Positions 45,405 through 53,371 of a stretch of DNA of 64,000 bases are shown here, piece after piece. The position numbers and the translations under genes were made by a program. The notes below the pieces were generated by a model. The model made no database searches. It had not been told where the DNA came from and worked only from the letters and a program-made list of their open reading frames with translations. The DNA is from Oscillospiraceae bacterium (GTDB lineage: Bacteria > Bacillota > Clostridia > Oscillospirales > Ruminococcaceae): the NCBI GenBank assembly GCA_017518255.1, contig JAFWVK010000040.1, forward strand, positions 62,001 to 126,000, given 5' to 3'. The first letter of the stretch is position 1. Each line of letters starts with the position of its first letter.

Positions 45405-45433
45405 ATTATAACACACTTTTCCGAAAATTGCAA
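45405..45433 (-). promoter_or_regulatory. Promoter of the cysteine desulfurase-thiI gene run
   Basis: Minus strand TTGCAA (45433-45428), 17-bp spacer, TATAAT (45410-45405). Confidence 0.65.
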
Positions 45434-45464
45434 AAAAACTTTTTGAAAAATTCGCGAAAAGGGG

Positions 45465-45493
45465 TTGACAAACCTTCGAGAATATGATATAAT
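45465..45493 (+). promoter_or_regulatory. tRNA promoter
   Basis: TTGACA (45465-45470), 17-bp spacer, TATAAT (45488-45493), 40 bp before tRNA-Leu. Confidence 0.9.
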
Positions 45494-45533
45494 CATAAAG
45501 TCGCAAGGGAGAAACCTGAGCGATTGTTCATAT

Positions 45534-45617
45534 GCGGATATGGCGGAATTGGCAGACGCGCATGGTTCAGGTCCATGTGATAGCAATATCATGGAGGTTC
45601 AAGTCCTCTTATCCGCA
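45534..45617 (+). tRNA. tRNA-Leu (CAG)
   Basis: 84-nt class II tRNA with a long variable arm. Acceptor GCGGATA/TATCCGC, anticodon loop TTCAGGT giving CAG, T arm GGTTCAAGTCC. The 3' CCA is not encoded. Confidence 0.95.
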
Positions 45618-45624
45618 TCCTAAC

Positions 45625-45653
45625 CCCTCATACATCGTATGAGGGCGTTTTAT
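45625..45653 (+). terminator. Hairpin between the two tRNAs
   Basis: 9-bp stem CCCTCATAC/GTATGAGGG followed by CGTTTTATT; may be a terminator or a processing hairpin. Confidence 0.5.
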
Positions 45654-45657
45654 TATT

Positions 45658-45728
45658 GCAGGCGTAGTTTAATGGTAAAACATCAGCTTCCCAAGCTGAG
45701 GTCGGGGGTTCGATTCCCCTCGCCTGCT
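45658..45728 (+). tRNA. tRNA-Gly (CCC), integration site
   Basis: 71-nt tRNA: acceptor GCAGGCG/CGCCTGC, anticodon stem TCAGC/GCTGA with loop TTCCCAA giving CCC, T arm GGGGGTTCGATTCCCC. Its last 23 bases lie within the att core repeated at 58289-58314, so the gene stays intact after integration. Confidence 0.95.
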
Positions 45729-45731
45729 GAT
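45706..45731. other. attL
   Basis: 26 bp beginning GGGTTCGATTCCCC and ending CGCCTGCTGAT, identical to 58289-58314. Confidence 0.93.
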
Positions 45732-45738
45732 ATGTAGT

Positions 45739-45786
45739 AGTCACGTATTTTCGCGGTTTTCGCGCATTTACGTGACTTTTCTTTTG
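45739..45786 (+). terminator. Element-supplied terminator for tRNA-Gly
   Basis: Stem AGTCACGTA/TACGTGACT with an inner CGCG hairpin and a TTTTCTTTT tail, just inside attL. It replaces the original tRNA terminator, which now lies beyond attR at 58321. Confidence 0.75.
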
Positions 45787-45844
45787 CCAAATCGTATGGC
45801 AAAATCACCAAATCAGGTGATAAATCACCACATATAGTGATAAT

Positions 45845-45866
45845 ATATGACTCAAAATATGACTCA
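45845..45866. promoter_or_regulatory. Left integrase arm-type sites
   Basis: Two copies of ATATGACTCA separated by AA. The same 22 bases occur at 58221-58242 near the other end. Just left of it (45806-45842) are several AATCACC/GGTGAT motifs that may be further binding sites. Confidence 0.65.
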
Positions 45867-45910
45867 AATTTCCAACTGCGATAAAAAAGTAGTCTAAAAA
45901 AGTAAGTTGT

Positions 45911-46945
45911 TCAGGCCGTTGTTTCCGGCTCTTCAAGATCTTCCATCATCTTGCTATAGTATTCTTGAATAACATCTTCGGCATGATCTCTGTCCGACGA
46001 GAACGAATGTTGGTATACATTACGCATCGTTGCGGTCGTAGACCATCCGCCTCTGTCTGCGGCTACTCTGTCCGTAATGCCAAGCCGGTTCATGTCAGAC
46101 GCAGCGATATGTCTGAGGTCGTGGAATCGAACATGGGGGTATCCGGCTTTCGCAAGCAATCTCGTAAACCGCGAATATATTGCCTTGCCGCTTAGTGTGG
46201 TGACGTACTCACCTTCTTGATCCAGTATCATCTTCTTCAATTTGTTTGGTAGGCGAACAATTCGTCTGGACGAATCTGTTTTTGCGATTTCTTTTTCAAC
46301 ATTCTCTTTGCCGACTGTGACTATCACGTTTTCGATATACAGCATGTCTCCGTGTATCGCGGACTTCTTTATGCCTCTGACCTCAGAGAGTCTTAGACAA
46401 AGCCATAACGAAAGCAGCACGGGGAGCTCTATCGGAGTCCCTCTCACAGCCTTTATGACCACATCAGATGTAGGTAAATCACGTTTAAGTTGCTTGACCT
46501 TGCGTGGCAGTCTAATATTGATTATGAAGTCTGGCCGGTACATTGTGACGGTGGCGTTGAGCAAGCCGTATATATTCGCAACAGTCTTTGGGCTAACAAT
46601 CGAAGCCTCTTGGTTTACCCACTTCTGTACGATCTCTCTCGTTAAGTCGTCAAGCCGGATTCGTTCTATACGTTTGATGTGATTGCGTCTTATCTTCTTG
46701 TAGCCGTCAAGAGTGGATGGCGATAGGATATTCGACTTACTATTTATATATCGGTCGACAGCCTCGCCAACTGACATACTCGACGCATTAACACTGTTTT
46801 GCATCAGAAAAGTTGCGGCGCTATATTCCGCTTCGCGCTTAGTATCTGCTGTTATAGATTTATACACTGGACTCCCATATTCATCGTTGCCTACATATAC
46901 TCTGATTCTCCACCGTCCGGATGGCATCTTCTTTGCTGTTGCCAT
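45911..46945 (-). CDS. int: Tyrosine-recombinase integrase
   Basis: 344 residues. N-terminal AP2-like arm-binding domain (GRWRIRVYVGNDEYGSPVYKS), SAM-like core-binding domain (about 60-165), and catalytic domain: Arg in LCLRLSEVRGI (near 185), HDLRHIAAS (near 277), GGWST (near 304), tyrosine nucleophile in NVYQHSF (near 314). Adjacent to attL and oriented towards it, as expected for tRNA-integrating phages. Ribosome site AGGAGG directly before ATG 46945. Confidence 0.95.
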   Translation of the reverse strand: MATAKKMPSGRWRIRVYVGNDEYGSPVYKSITADTKREAEYSAATFLMQNSVNASSMSVGEAVDRYINSKSNILSPSTLDGYKKIRRNHIKRIERIRLDDLTREIVQKWVNQEASIVSPKTVANIYGLLNATVTMYRPDFIINIRLPRKVKQLKRDLPTSDVVIKAVRGTPIELPVLLSLWLCLRLSEVRGIKKSAIHGDMLYIENVIVTVGKENVEKEIAKTDSSRRIVRLPNKLKKMILDQEGEYVTTLSGKAIYSRFTRLLAKAGYPHVRFHDLRHIAASDMNRLGITDRVAADRGGWSTTATMRNVYQHSFSSDRDHAEDVIQEYYSKMMEDLEEPETTA

Positions 46946-46983
46946 ATAACCTCCTGTCTGGCGCAGGTTACAATTGTAGGTTA

Positions 46984-47217
46984 CTACTGTAACGCCACAG
47001 CGCCTAATGATTTTAGGATCTCATCATTTTGTAATCCAAGGACAGATAAATACAGACACAACCTGCCTAATGGGATCCTGTCTGGTTCCTTTGCGTCCCT
47101 CGAAATGGTATTTGCATGGACTCCTGTGAGGCGCGATAGCTCTTTCTTTGTGACCTTGCTCTTATATAGAGCTAATTCTATCTCGCCCCATATTTCTTTG
47201 CTCGGCGACGGCCTCAT
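46984..47217 (-). CDS. Small Cro/CI-type helix-turn-helix protein
   Basis: 77 residues with one helix-turn-helix (VTKKELSRLTGVHANTISRDAKEPDRIPLGRLCLYLSVLG). Probably an element repressor or excisionase-type regulator, 38 bases upstream of the integrase on the same strand. GGGGGTGATAAA precedes the ATG. Confidence 0.8.
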   Translation of the reverse strand: MRPSPSKEIWGEIELALYKSKVTKKELSRLTGVHANTISRDAKEPDRIPLGRLCLYLSVLGLQNDEILKSLGAVALQ

Positions 47218-47257
47218 TTTATCACCCCCTATCTTCCCCTAATTCTGAACATACAAA

Positions 47258-47431
47258 TCACCACCTTACATATAAGTGTTCAATAGGAATTCTATTCTCC
47301 CAACCGTTTGTATTGTTTTCAACACACTTCAATATAGACTCTAAAGCCTTGAGTACTGTATCAGTGTTTCCCCAACCATTCTCCGGCTCAAGATCTTTAT
47401 ACTCGTCAGCGTTGAATCGCATCTCGCGCAT
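47258..47431 (-). pseudogene. 5'-truncated phage gene at the left deletion junction
   Basis: A minus-strand frame of about 57 codons ending at TGA 47260-47258. It reads MRFNADEYKDLEPENGWG..., then ILKCVENNTNGWENRIPIEHLYVRW at the end, the look of a conserved phage protein C-terminus. Upstream of 47431 the frame is closed and no ribosome site is present, so its beginning is lost. Function unknown. Confidence 0.5.
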
Positions 47432-49014
47432 CTGTATACAACATCAAGGAAGTTAATTCTTCATTCGCAACTGCTTCTCTCGATATTATGTATACCGGCG
47501 AAAATCGGAACGGGTCGAATTTGAGCCATACTGTTGTAGATAATGCTATTCCTACCCTGTATAATGTTCCGATTGTTTGTAATTGGGATCCTGATAAGCG
47601 AGAAATCGGCGGTCACGATTTTGATGTCGTCACAGATGAGGAAGGTAAAATTCATCTTCGCACGCTTACAGAGCCGTGTGGTGTTATTACAGACCATACG
47701 AAAATTTCGTTCCAGATCAAGGAAGACGAGGATGGTGTTGAACATGAGTATCTCGTCGCAGATGGGGTTGTTTTGTGGAAAAGACAGGATGTTTACGATT
47801 ACATCGTGAATGACTGCGAAGGAATCATCCCGCACTCTATGGAAATCAATGTGTTGGACGGCGAGATGAACAAGAAAACAAGCTGCTACGACGTGAAATC
47901 TTTTGAGTTCACTGCACTATGTCTTCTAGGGAATGCATCTCCGTGCTTCGAATCAAGCAAGCTTGAGATGTATTCAAAGCAGAGCATTAAGGATTCTGTC
48001 GCAGAGATGATGGCAGAACTCCAAGAGTGCTATTCACTGATTGCAACCGCAGAGGCGGAAGGCAATACAACAAACTCAACGGAAGGAGGAGATAAAATGT
48101 CGGATGAAATCAAGCAGATTGTCGAAAGCTTTGGCTACGACGTTGATAATCTGGACTTCTCTATCGAAGGAATGACAGCAGATGAAGTTCGTGCGAAGTT
48201 CGAAGCTATGAAGTCTAATAACAGCGAAGATGCCAAAGCAGATGACACTACTGACGCCGGTCAAATGGCAACACCCGAATCTGGCGATCCTGAGAATTTT
48301 GAGCTTAACAGCAATCTGAGAGACAGAATTCGAGAGGCAATCGCACAAGAAAAGATAGTATACGAATGGGGTGGATCCGATGCTCGGTACTATCTTTGTG
48401 ACTACGACACAGACAAGGCTGAGATTTATGTCGAAGACAGAAAGGAGTCGTATCATCTATACAGCGTAAAGTACACTGTTGACAATGATACAATCTCTAT
48501 TGACTGGTCGACAAAGACACGGAAGAAGTATGCTATCGTAGACTTCGTTGAGGGCGATGAGGTATTTGCTTCTAACGCCGCTGCAATATTCGAGTTCATG
48601 AGCGATGCTATCAGTTCTATTGCCGCTGAAAAGAGCGAAATCGAAGCAAAGCTATCCGATATCACTGATAAGTTTAGTGAGGCGACGAGCGAACTTGATA
48701 CCCTGAGACAGTTTAAGGCGGACACAGAGGCGGCAAAGCTCTCTGAGAAGATTGAAGCTGTTTTCGGCGCGTTCTCCGATCTTTCTGGAAATGAAATGTT
48801 CGAAAATCTGCGCACCCAAATTAGCGAAGGCAAACTCACTGTTGACCCCGACGCTCTTGAAGAAAAGTGTTTTGCAATCAAAGGCAGACTTGGTGCTCGT
48901 GCTAATTTCTCTGAAGTCACAAAGACTACAAAGATTGGCGTAGAGCACAACACAAATGACGATATTGACGACAAGCCTTATGGCGGCATCGTCGAAAAGT
49001 ATCAAAACATGTAA
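47420..49014 (+). pseudogene. N-terminally truncated head protease/scaffold protein
   Basis: A phage head-maturation type protein that has lost its start. The frame is open from 47419 but has no ATG, GTG or TTG until 47488, which lacks a ribosome site, while similarity-like sequence begins earlier (VNSSFATASLDIMYTGENRNG). The N-terminal half (NLSHTVVDNAIPTLYNVPIVCN, GGHDFDVV, EITV-like NVLDGEM, FEFTALCLLGNASPCFESS) fits a protease fold common in clostridial phages. The C-terminal half is acidic with a coiled coil (about 370-430) and looks like scaffold. An internal start gives the scaffold part alone. Confidence 0.65.
48097..49014 (+). CDS. Nested capsid scaffold protein
   Basis: In-frame internal start: GGAAGGAGGAG sits 6 bases before ATG 48097, a far better signal than any at the beginning of the longer frame. 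The product, 305 residues (MSDEIKQIVESFGYDV...), is acidic with a central coiled coil (AEKSEIEAKLSDITDKFSEATSELDTLRQF). Nested protease-scaffold genes of this kind are known from lambda (C and Nu3). Directly followed by the decoration and major capsid genes. Confidence 0.6.
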   Translation: MSDEIKQIVESFGYDVDNLDFSIEGMTADEVRAKFEAMKSNNSEDAKADDTTDAGQMATPESGDPENFELNSNLRDRIREAIAQEKIVYEWGGSDARYYLCDYDTDKAEIYVEDRKESYHLYSVKYTVDNDTISIDWSTKTRKKYAIVDFVEGDEVFASNAAAIFEFMSDAISSIAAEKSEIEAKLSDITDKFSEATSELDTLRQFKADTEAAKLSEKIEAVFGAFSDLSGNEMFENLRTQISEGKLTVDPDALEEKCFAIKGRLGARANFSEVTKTTKIGVEHNTNDDIDDKPYGGIVEKYQNM

Positions 49015-49034
49015 TTACAAAAGGAGGATTTAAT

Positions 49035-49535
49035 ATGGCACATGGTGTTGTTCGTACCGACAAAATGTTCGGTACTGATAATCGTACCGGTCTTTGCTCT
49101 GTGAAGTATTTCGTGAGCACGACCCCGACCGCAATTGACAATGGAAATGTTGTTCTTGTCGGCGATCTTATTACTGGCGAGCGCGAGATTTACAGCGCTA
49201 CGACCCCGGCTGCTAATTCTGATCTGAAGGATATCGGTCTGATTGCTACTCCGGAAATGAAGTACTGCCAGTGCGATTATGCACTCGACAAGTTTGAAAA
49301 CGAAGCAGGCGCTCCGGCTCGTGCATACCGCCTGACCCCTGGCTGCATCTTCAGTGTCACCGCTGATGCTCTGTCTAGCGCCTCTACTCCGGCTGTCGGC
49401 AACCTCGTTGAGCTTGCTGCGGGCACAAAGCTGAAGGTTGTTTCTTCTGCTACATCTGGTTCGACTCAGGTTGGCAAGATCATCGACATCAATACCGTTG
49501 GCGGACTCACATTCTACGTAATTCAGGTCGGCTAA
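49035..49535 (+). CDS. Capsid decoration/accessory protein
   Basis: 166 residues, beta-rich (VVLVGDLITGEREIYSATTP, GNLVELAAGTKLKVVSS, VGKIIDINTVGGLTFYVIQVG), lacking cysteines except near YCQCDY. Placed between scaffold and major capsid protein, the usual position of head-decoration proteins. Ribosome site AAAGGAGG. The assignment rests on position and fold impression. Confidence 0.6.
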   Translation: MAHGVVRTDKMFGTDNRTGLCSVKYFVSTTPTAIDNGNVVLVGDLITGEREIYSATTPAANSDLKDIGLIATPEMKYCQCDYALDKFENEAGAPARAYRLTPGCIFSVTADALSSASTPAVGNLVELAAGTKLKVVSSATSGSTQVGKIIDINTVGGLTFYVIQVG

Positions 49536-49565
49536 TTTGATTAAAAGTGAAAGGTGGTATAAATA

Positions 49566-50588
49566 ATGGATGATATCAAGAACATTGTCAAGATTGGCAT
49601 CGACGCCTATAAGGGCAAACTCGAAATGTACTCTAACGATAAGGCACAGGATACACTCCGTAAGGCACTTATCGAGGCAAACGGCGGCTCGACTAAGCTC
49701 GATCCCCGCGCAATGCGTGACGGCAAGTGTGCTGGCGTGTTCAGTATCGTCGAGCAGATTCTTGCAGGTACTGTCGTCGACGCACTGACAAGCAATGACT
49801 TCTTCAACGCTCTGGTTGACTATCGTAACGTCGCAGACGGCGACCAGGCTATCTTCAGAGTTCAGGATGCAAATCTGTTTGAGGTTGCTGAGGTCGCAGA
49901 GGGTACTCAGGCAATTCGTCGTCAGCGTCTTGTTGGCGAGCAGGATGTCGCTATTACTCCTACTATGCACATGGTTCGCATCTACGAGGAACTGAACCGT
50001 GTTCTGGCTGGTCGCGTTGACTTCAATCATATGATCGACCTCGTCGCTCGTTCCTTCACTCAGAAGACTCTGAATGACGCATATGATCTGTGGGATAATG
50101 CTACTCAGGCTGACCTCGGCGGCGCAAACTACTTCCCGGCTGCTGGTAATGCATTCAGCGAGGCAACCCTCCTGACTGTTATCGAGCACGTCGAGGCTGC
50201 TGCTGGCGGCGCAACTGCTACCGTTATCGGTACTAAGATGGCTCTCCGCTCCCTCATCCCGAGCATCGTCGGCGCAGACCAGAAGAATGTTGTTGACGCT
50301 CAGGGTTATCTCGGTAAGTTCTACGGTTCCCCTGTCGTTGCTATCCCGCAGCGTCATAAGGTCGGCACTACGAGCTTCGTCTATGACGACAAGACTATCA
50401 CCGTCATCGCCGGTGCTGGTGCAGACTCTAAGCCGATCAAGTTCGTCTACGAGGGCGACCCGATCGTCATCGCACGCGAGCCGAAGGAGAACATGGATCT
50501 CACATACGAGTACCTGTATGGCGAGAGATACGGCCTTGGCCTCGTGACCGCAGGCAACGCAGGTATCGGCAAGTACAAGTTCATCTAA
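49566..50588 (+). CDS. Major capsid protein (HK97-type)
   Basis: 340 residues. Organisation of an HK97-fold capsid subunit without its own delta domain: an N-terminal helical arm (1-50), then DALTSNDFFNALVDYRNVADGDQAIFRV, a long spine helix region (VDFNHMIDLVARSFTQKTLNDAYDLWDNA), and a C-terminal A-domain (VIGTKMALRSLIPSIVGA..., YGSPVVAIPQRHKV). It is the longest gene of the head module and is intact. A strong hairpin follows (50600-50629). Confidence 0.85.
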   Translation: MDDIKNIVKIGIDAYKGKLEMYSNDKAQDTLRKALIEANGGSTKLDPRAMRDGKCAGVFSIVEQILAGTVVDALTSNDFFNALVDYRNVADGDQAIFRVQDANLFEVAEVAEGTQAIRRQRLVGEQDVAITPTMHMVRIYEELNRVLAGRVDFNHMIDLVARSFTQKTLNDAYDLWDNATQADLGGANYFPAAGNAFSEATLLTVIEHVEAAAGGATATVIGTKMALRSLIPSIVGADQKNVVDAQGYLGKFYGSPVVAIPQRHKVGTTSFVYDDKTITVIAGAGADSKPIKFVYEGDPIVIAREPKENMDLTYEYLYGERYGLGLVTAGNAGIGKYKFI

Positions 50589-50599
50589 TCCATAATACT

Positions 50600-50629
50600 A
50601 CGAGTCGGCGTGATTCTACGCCGACTCGT
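50600..50629 (+). terminator. Hairpin after the major capsid gene
   Basis: Perfect 12-bp stem ACGAGTCGGCGT/ACGCCGACTCGT with a 6-base loop, no long T run. Such hairpins often limit readthrough so that capsid mRNA is in excess of downstream connector genes. Confidence 0.65.
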
Positions 50630-50650
50630 TCTGAATGAAAGGAAGATTTT

Positions 50651-51226
50651 ATGGCAACTACACGCAGAGCAAACACTAAGAGTGCAGCTAAAAAGGAACC
50701 TGAAGCAAGCAAAGCAGTCGAAGAAGCAGCCGTGCAGGAGGATACTAAGATTGAATCTGGTGTGCAGCAGTTCGACCGTGTCGACCCGCATACTATCGTT
50801 CTTGTCCGTAGTGGATTCCACGGTCTGCTCGTATACACATCTCCGCATACCGGAGCGGTGTTTACGTGGGGTCAATTCGGCGACACGCTGGAAATGGAGA
50901 TCGGAGAGCTGAGACACGCAAAGAACTCTTCCGCAAAGGCTTTCTTCGAAAATAACTGGTTTATGTTCGATGAAGAATATCGTTGGGTAATTGATTACCT
51001 TGGCGTGCGACAGTTCTACAAGTACAGCATGACGATTGATGACATCGGTTCTCTGGCTACGATGACTCCGGATGAAATCGAATCTGCGCTTTCTAATGTT
51101 CCTGAAGGCCAGAAAGAGGCGATTATTGCGCACGTAAGAGAAATGGTACGTTGCAAGGCTATCGACTCCCTCAAGGTGATTGCAGCGTTAGAGAGGACGC
51201 TAGGCATCCAACTGATCGGACTGTGA
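50651..51226 (+). CDS. Phage structural protein downstream of capsid, unknown role
   Basis: 191 residues. Lys/Ala-rich N-terminal tail (1-40), then a conserved-looking core (FHGLLVYTSPHTGAVFTWGQFGDTLEMEIGELRHAKNSS, FFENNWFMFDEEYRWVIDYLGV) and a helical C-terminus ending in ALERTLGIQLIGL. I recall similar proteins directly after capsid genes of clostridial phages, with no defined function. Likely a head-completion or assembly protein. Ribosome site GAAAGGAAG. Confidence 0.6.
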   Translation: MATTRRANTKSAAKKEPEASKAVEEAAVQEDTKIESGVQQFDRVDPHTIVLVRSGFHGLLVYTSPHTGAVFTWGQFGDTLEMEIGELRHAKNSSAKAFFENNWFMFDEEYRWVIDYLGVRQFYKYSMTIDDIGSLATMTPDEIESALSNVPEGQKEAIIAHVREMVRCKAIDSLKVIAALERTLGIQLIGL

Positions 51227-51231
51227 TGTGA

Positions 51232-51684
51232 ATGATAATTTCATACGATATCTTTACCGGAGCTTTTCTGTCGAAGATAACTGAGTATGACATTCTCTCT
51301 ATCGAAGAAGAGGCAAGAACGGTAATTATTGATGGTTATATGAAGCGGGCTATTAGCCAGTTTCAGCATATCTGTCACTGTGATCTAATCAAGTCAGCAG
51401 ATGATGAAAATCGAGAGTTCGATATCGAACTAACCGAGGACGATGATTTGACAGAGATTGTCGATATAGTCTCCGAAGGAATGGTTGTAAACTGGATGAA
51501 GCCGTATGTTTATAAGCAAGAGATTCTTGAAATGACTTTGAACACAAAGGATTTCACGACATACTCTCCTGCTGAAATGATCCATAGACTTGGCGAAGCA
51601 TATGAAAAGGCACAGTCGGATTTCACTCAAATGATGCGGGAGTACTCATTTAATCACGGTGATCTGACAACTTTGCATCTATGA
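51232..51684 (+). CDS. Putative head-tail connector protein 1
   Basis: 150 residues, mostly helical and acidic (FDIELTEDDDLTEIVDIVSEGMVVNWMKPYVYKQEILEM), size and position of head-tail adaptor proteins. The block GMVVNWMKPYVYKQE resembles connectors in other clostridial phages. Overlaps the next gene by ATGA. Confidence 0.5.
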   Translation: MIISYDIFTGAFLSKITEYDILSIEEEARTVIIDGYMKRAISQFQHICHCDLIKSADDENREFDIELTEDDDLTEIVDIVSEGMVVNWMKPYVYKQEILEMTLNTKDFTTYSPAEMIHRLGEAYEKAQSDFTQMMREYSFNHGDLTTLHL

Positions 51685-52007
51685 TCGGTGCATCCGTTTC
51701 AAATCCGGTTTACAGGCAGACACTCCGCAATTATTTTCAATATCTTGTCGATCACTTCTTCAAGATACTCCCTATGAAGGAGCAACAAGATAGCGGCCTG
51801 CCGATATATCTATCAAGTCTAAAGTTTGAGATACTTGGATTCGAAGGATTATTCGTCCAAACAGACTATAACGCATCCGTCATTACATTACTGTCTATTT
51901 TGCAATCGATGATCGACGACGAACAAATTGACGTCTCTGTTGTCCGCAGAGAAGTTTTCCACGCGATCTCGATATGCAATAAACTCAAAGACCTATACAG
52001 CAAATGA
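51681..52007 (+). CDS. Putative head-tail connector protein 2
   Basis: 108 residues, mixed helix and strand, no motif recognised. Translationally coupled to the preceding connector-like gene and 10 bases before the next gene; its assignment comes from the head-tail position. Confidence 0.45.
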   Translation: MIGASVSNPVYRQTLRNYFQYLVDHFFKILPMKEQQDSGLPIYLSSLKFEILGFEGLFVQTDYNASVITLLSILQSMIDDEQIDVSVVRREVFHAISICNKLKDLYSK

Positions 52008-52017
52008 GGTGAACGGA

Positions 52018-52665
52018 ATGGGCGTTTGGGATTACTATACTGCTCGGATCAACGCAAAGGGAACAAATAAGAGAGGGGCAGCCCTTCAACGCGAACAAAG
52101 ATATATTCGTTCTCACCTCAAAGATAATTTGTCGTATCAGCAGTGCATTATTGACGGTGAGGACAGAGAAGTTGCAATCATCAACTCAGACAACCTTGAT
52201 GAAAAGTCTATCATTTCGTTGCCGGGAGAAGATTTACTCCACGGCGCTCTTGTGGAATGGATGGATAACAAGTGGCTGATTGTTGAAAGAGATGCTAACA
52301 CGACTGTTTATGCCAAGTGTAAGATGAAGCAGTGCAACCATTTCTTACAGTGGATAGACAGTAATGGCAAGATTTGCGGTCAATGGGCGATTGTTAGCGA
52401 CGGTACAAAGTATCTGACCGGTGAATTTGAGGATAGAAACTTCATCACAAGCCGAGGAGATACGAGACTATCCGTGACGATTTCTCGTACAGAAGACGCG
52501 CTCAATCTCGACCGAACAAATCGTTTCCTTATCGACGACCCTGACTGTCACGAGCATCTAGCATACGTATTGACGAAACCTCTACGTATGGGGTCTGTAT
52601 ATAACGGCAATTCCTATCGTCGGAATCCGTGGCAGCAACGATTATTTTACGACCTTACTGATTAG
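52018..52665 (+). CDS. Phage connector-region protein, probably C-terminally truncated
   Basis: 215 residues from ATG 52018 (GAGGTGAACGG upstream). Contains EDREVAIINSDNLDEKSIISLPGEDLLHGALVEWMDNKWLIVE and FLQWIDSNGKICGQWAIVSDGTKYLTGEF. I recall longer proteins of this type in related phages. The frame ends at TAG 52663 just before a 160-base stretch without genes where the tail genes should start, so a deletion probably removed its end. Confidence 0.5.
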   Translation: MGVWDYYTARINAKGTNKRGAALQREQRYIRSHLKDNLSYQQCIIDGEDREVAIINSDNLDEKSIISLPGEDLLHGALVEWMDNKWLIVERDANTTVYAKCKMKQCNHFLQWIDSNGKICGQWAIVSDGTKYLTGEFEDRNFITSRGDTRLSVTISRTEDALNLDRTNRFLIDDPDCHEHLAYVLTKPLRMGSVYNGNSYRRNPWQQRLFYDLTD

Positions 52666-52829
52666 ATCAACACTACAATATATCGAAACGGGAGAACAAA
52701 TAATTGCTGGTAAGAGGTACGGATGTATGGATCTGTTCGCAATTCTGGATGAGTGAAATGCGATAAGTGTATATATAGTGGATATCATGCCTGTAATATA
52801 CATGCTTTAATATCCTGGAGGTGAGAATT
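52666..52829. other. Gap at the right deletion junction
   Basis: About 160 bases without a supported gene between the connector and lysis genes. All tail genes expected here are missing. No terminator or promoter is evident; the ribosome site of the next gene (CTGGAGGTG) is at the right edge. Confidence 0.5.
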
Positions 52830-53159
52830 ATGAAGAATATTGTTGTTACGATCATTCTGTCCTTAATGGCTCAGACAGGTGTTATCGGGATTCTGATAAG
52901 ACGCATTTCCTCGAAGCAAAAGGGAGAAAAAGAAAAGAATGCTGCTCTATGCAAGGGCGTTCAGGCAATCCTGAGACACTACCTGTATGAGCAGCATTCA
53001 CTGTATTGTGAGAACAAAAAGTATGCTCCGGCGCATGTTAAAGAAGATTTCGATAATATGTATAAGCAGTACCATGCGTTAGGGCAGAATGGCGTTATGG
53101 ATGGGATCTATAACGAGTTCATGCGACTGCCAACACAAGAGGGCGATGGAAATGAATGA
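52830..53159 (+). CDS. Small phage membrane protein of the lysis region
   Basis: 109 residues from ATG 52830 (GGAGGTGAGAATT upstream). One N-terminal transmembrane helix (about 3-22) and a soluble, charged C-terminal part (KQKGEKEKNAALCKGVQAILRHYLYEQH). This type precedes the holin in many clostridial phages; possibly a second lysis-membrane component. Overlaps the next start by 8 bases. Confidence 0.6.
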   Translation: MKNIVVTIILSLMAQTGVIGILIRRISSKQKGEKEKNAALCKGVQAILRHYLYEQHSLYCENKKYAPAHVKEDFDNMYKQYHALGQNGVMDGIYNEFMRLPTQEGDGNE

Positions 53160-53352
53160 AATCAGAAAAAGAATTGCAAAACTGATTGATGTAAAGTCGA
53201 TCATCACGATCTCACTTACACTCGTATTCTGTGCGCTTGCCGCAATCGGCTCTATCTCAGAAGAAAAATTTATGACCGTATACACTGTTGTAATTTCGTT
53301 CTTCTTCGGAGTTAAAAGCGGCAGGGATAACGGGAACGATCAGGCAAAATAA
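53152..53352 (+). CDS. Probable holin
   Basis: 66 residues from ATG 53152 (an ATG six bases earlier is in frame). Two hydrophobic segments (about 16-38 and 43-58, IITISLTLVFCALAAIG and YTVVISFFFGVKSG) with a charged C-terminus, directly before the endolysin: the layout of a phi-LC3-type holin that opens the membrane for lysin release. Confidence 0.65.
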   Translation: MNEIRKRIAKLIDVKSIITISLTLVFCALAAIGSISEEKFMTVYTVVISFFFGVKSGRDNGNDQAK

Positions 53353-53371
53353 GAACGGAAGGAGGAAACGT

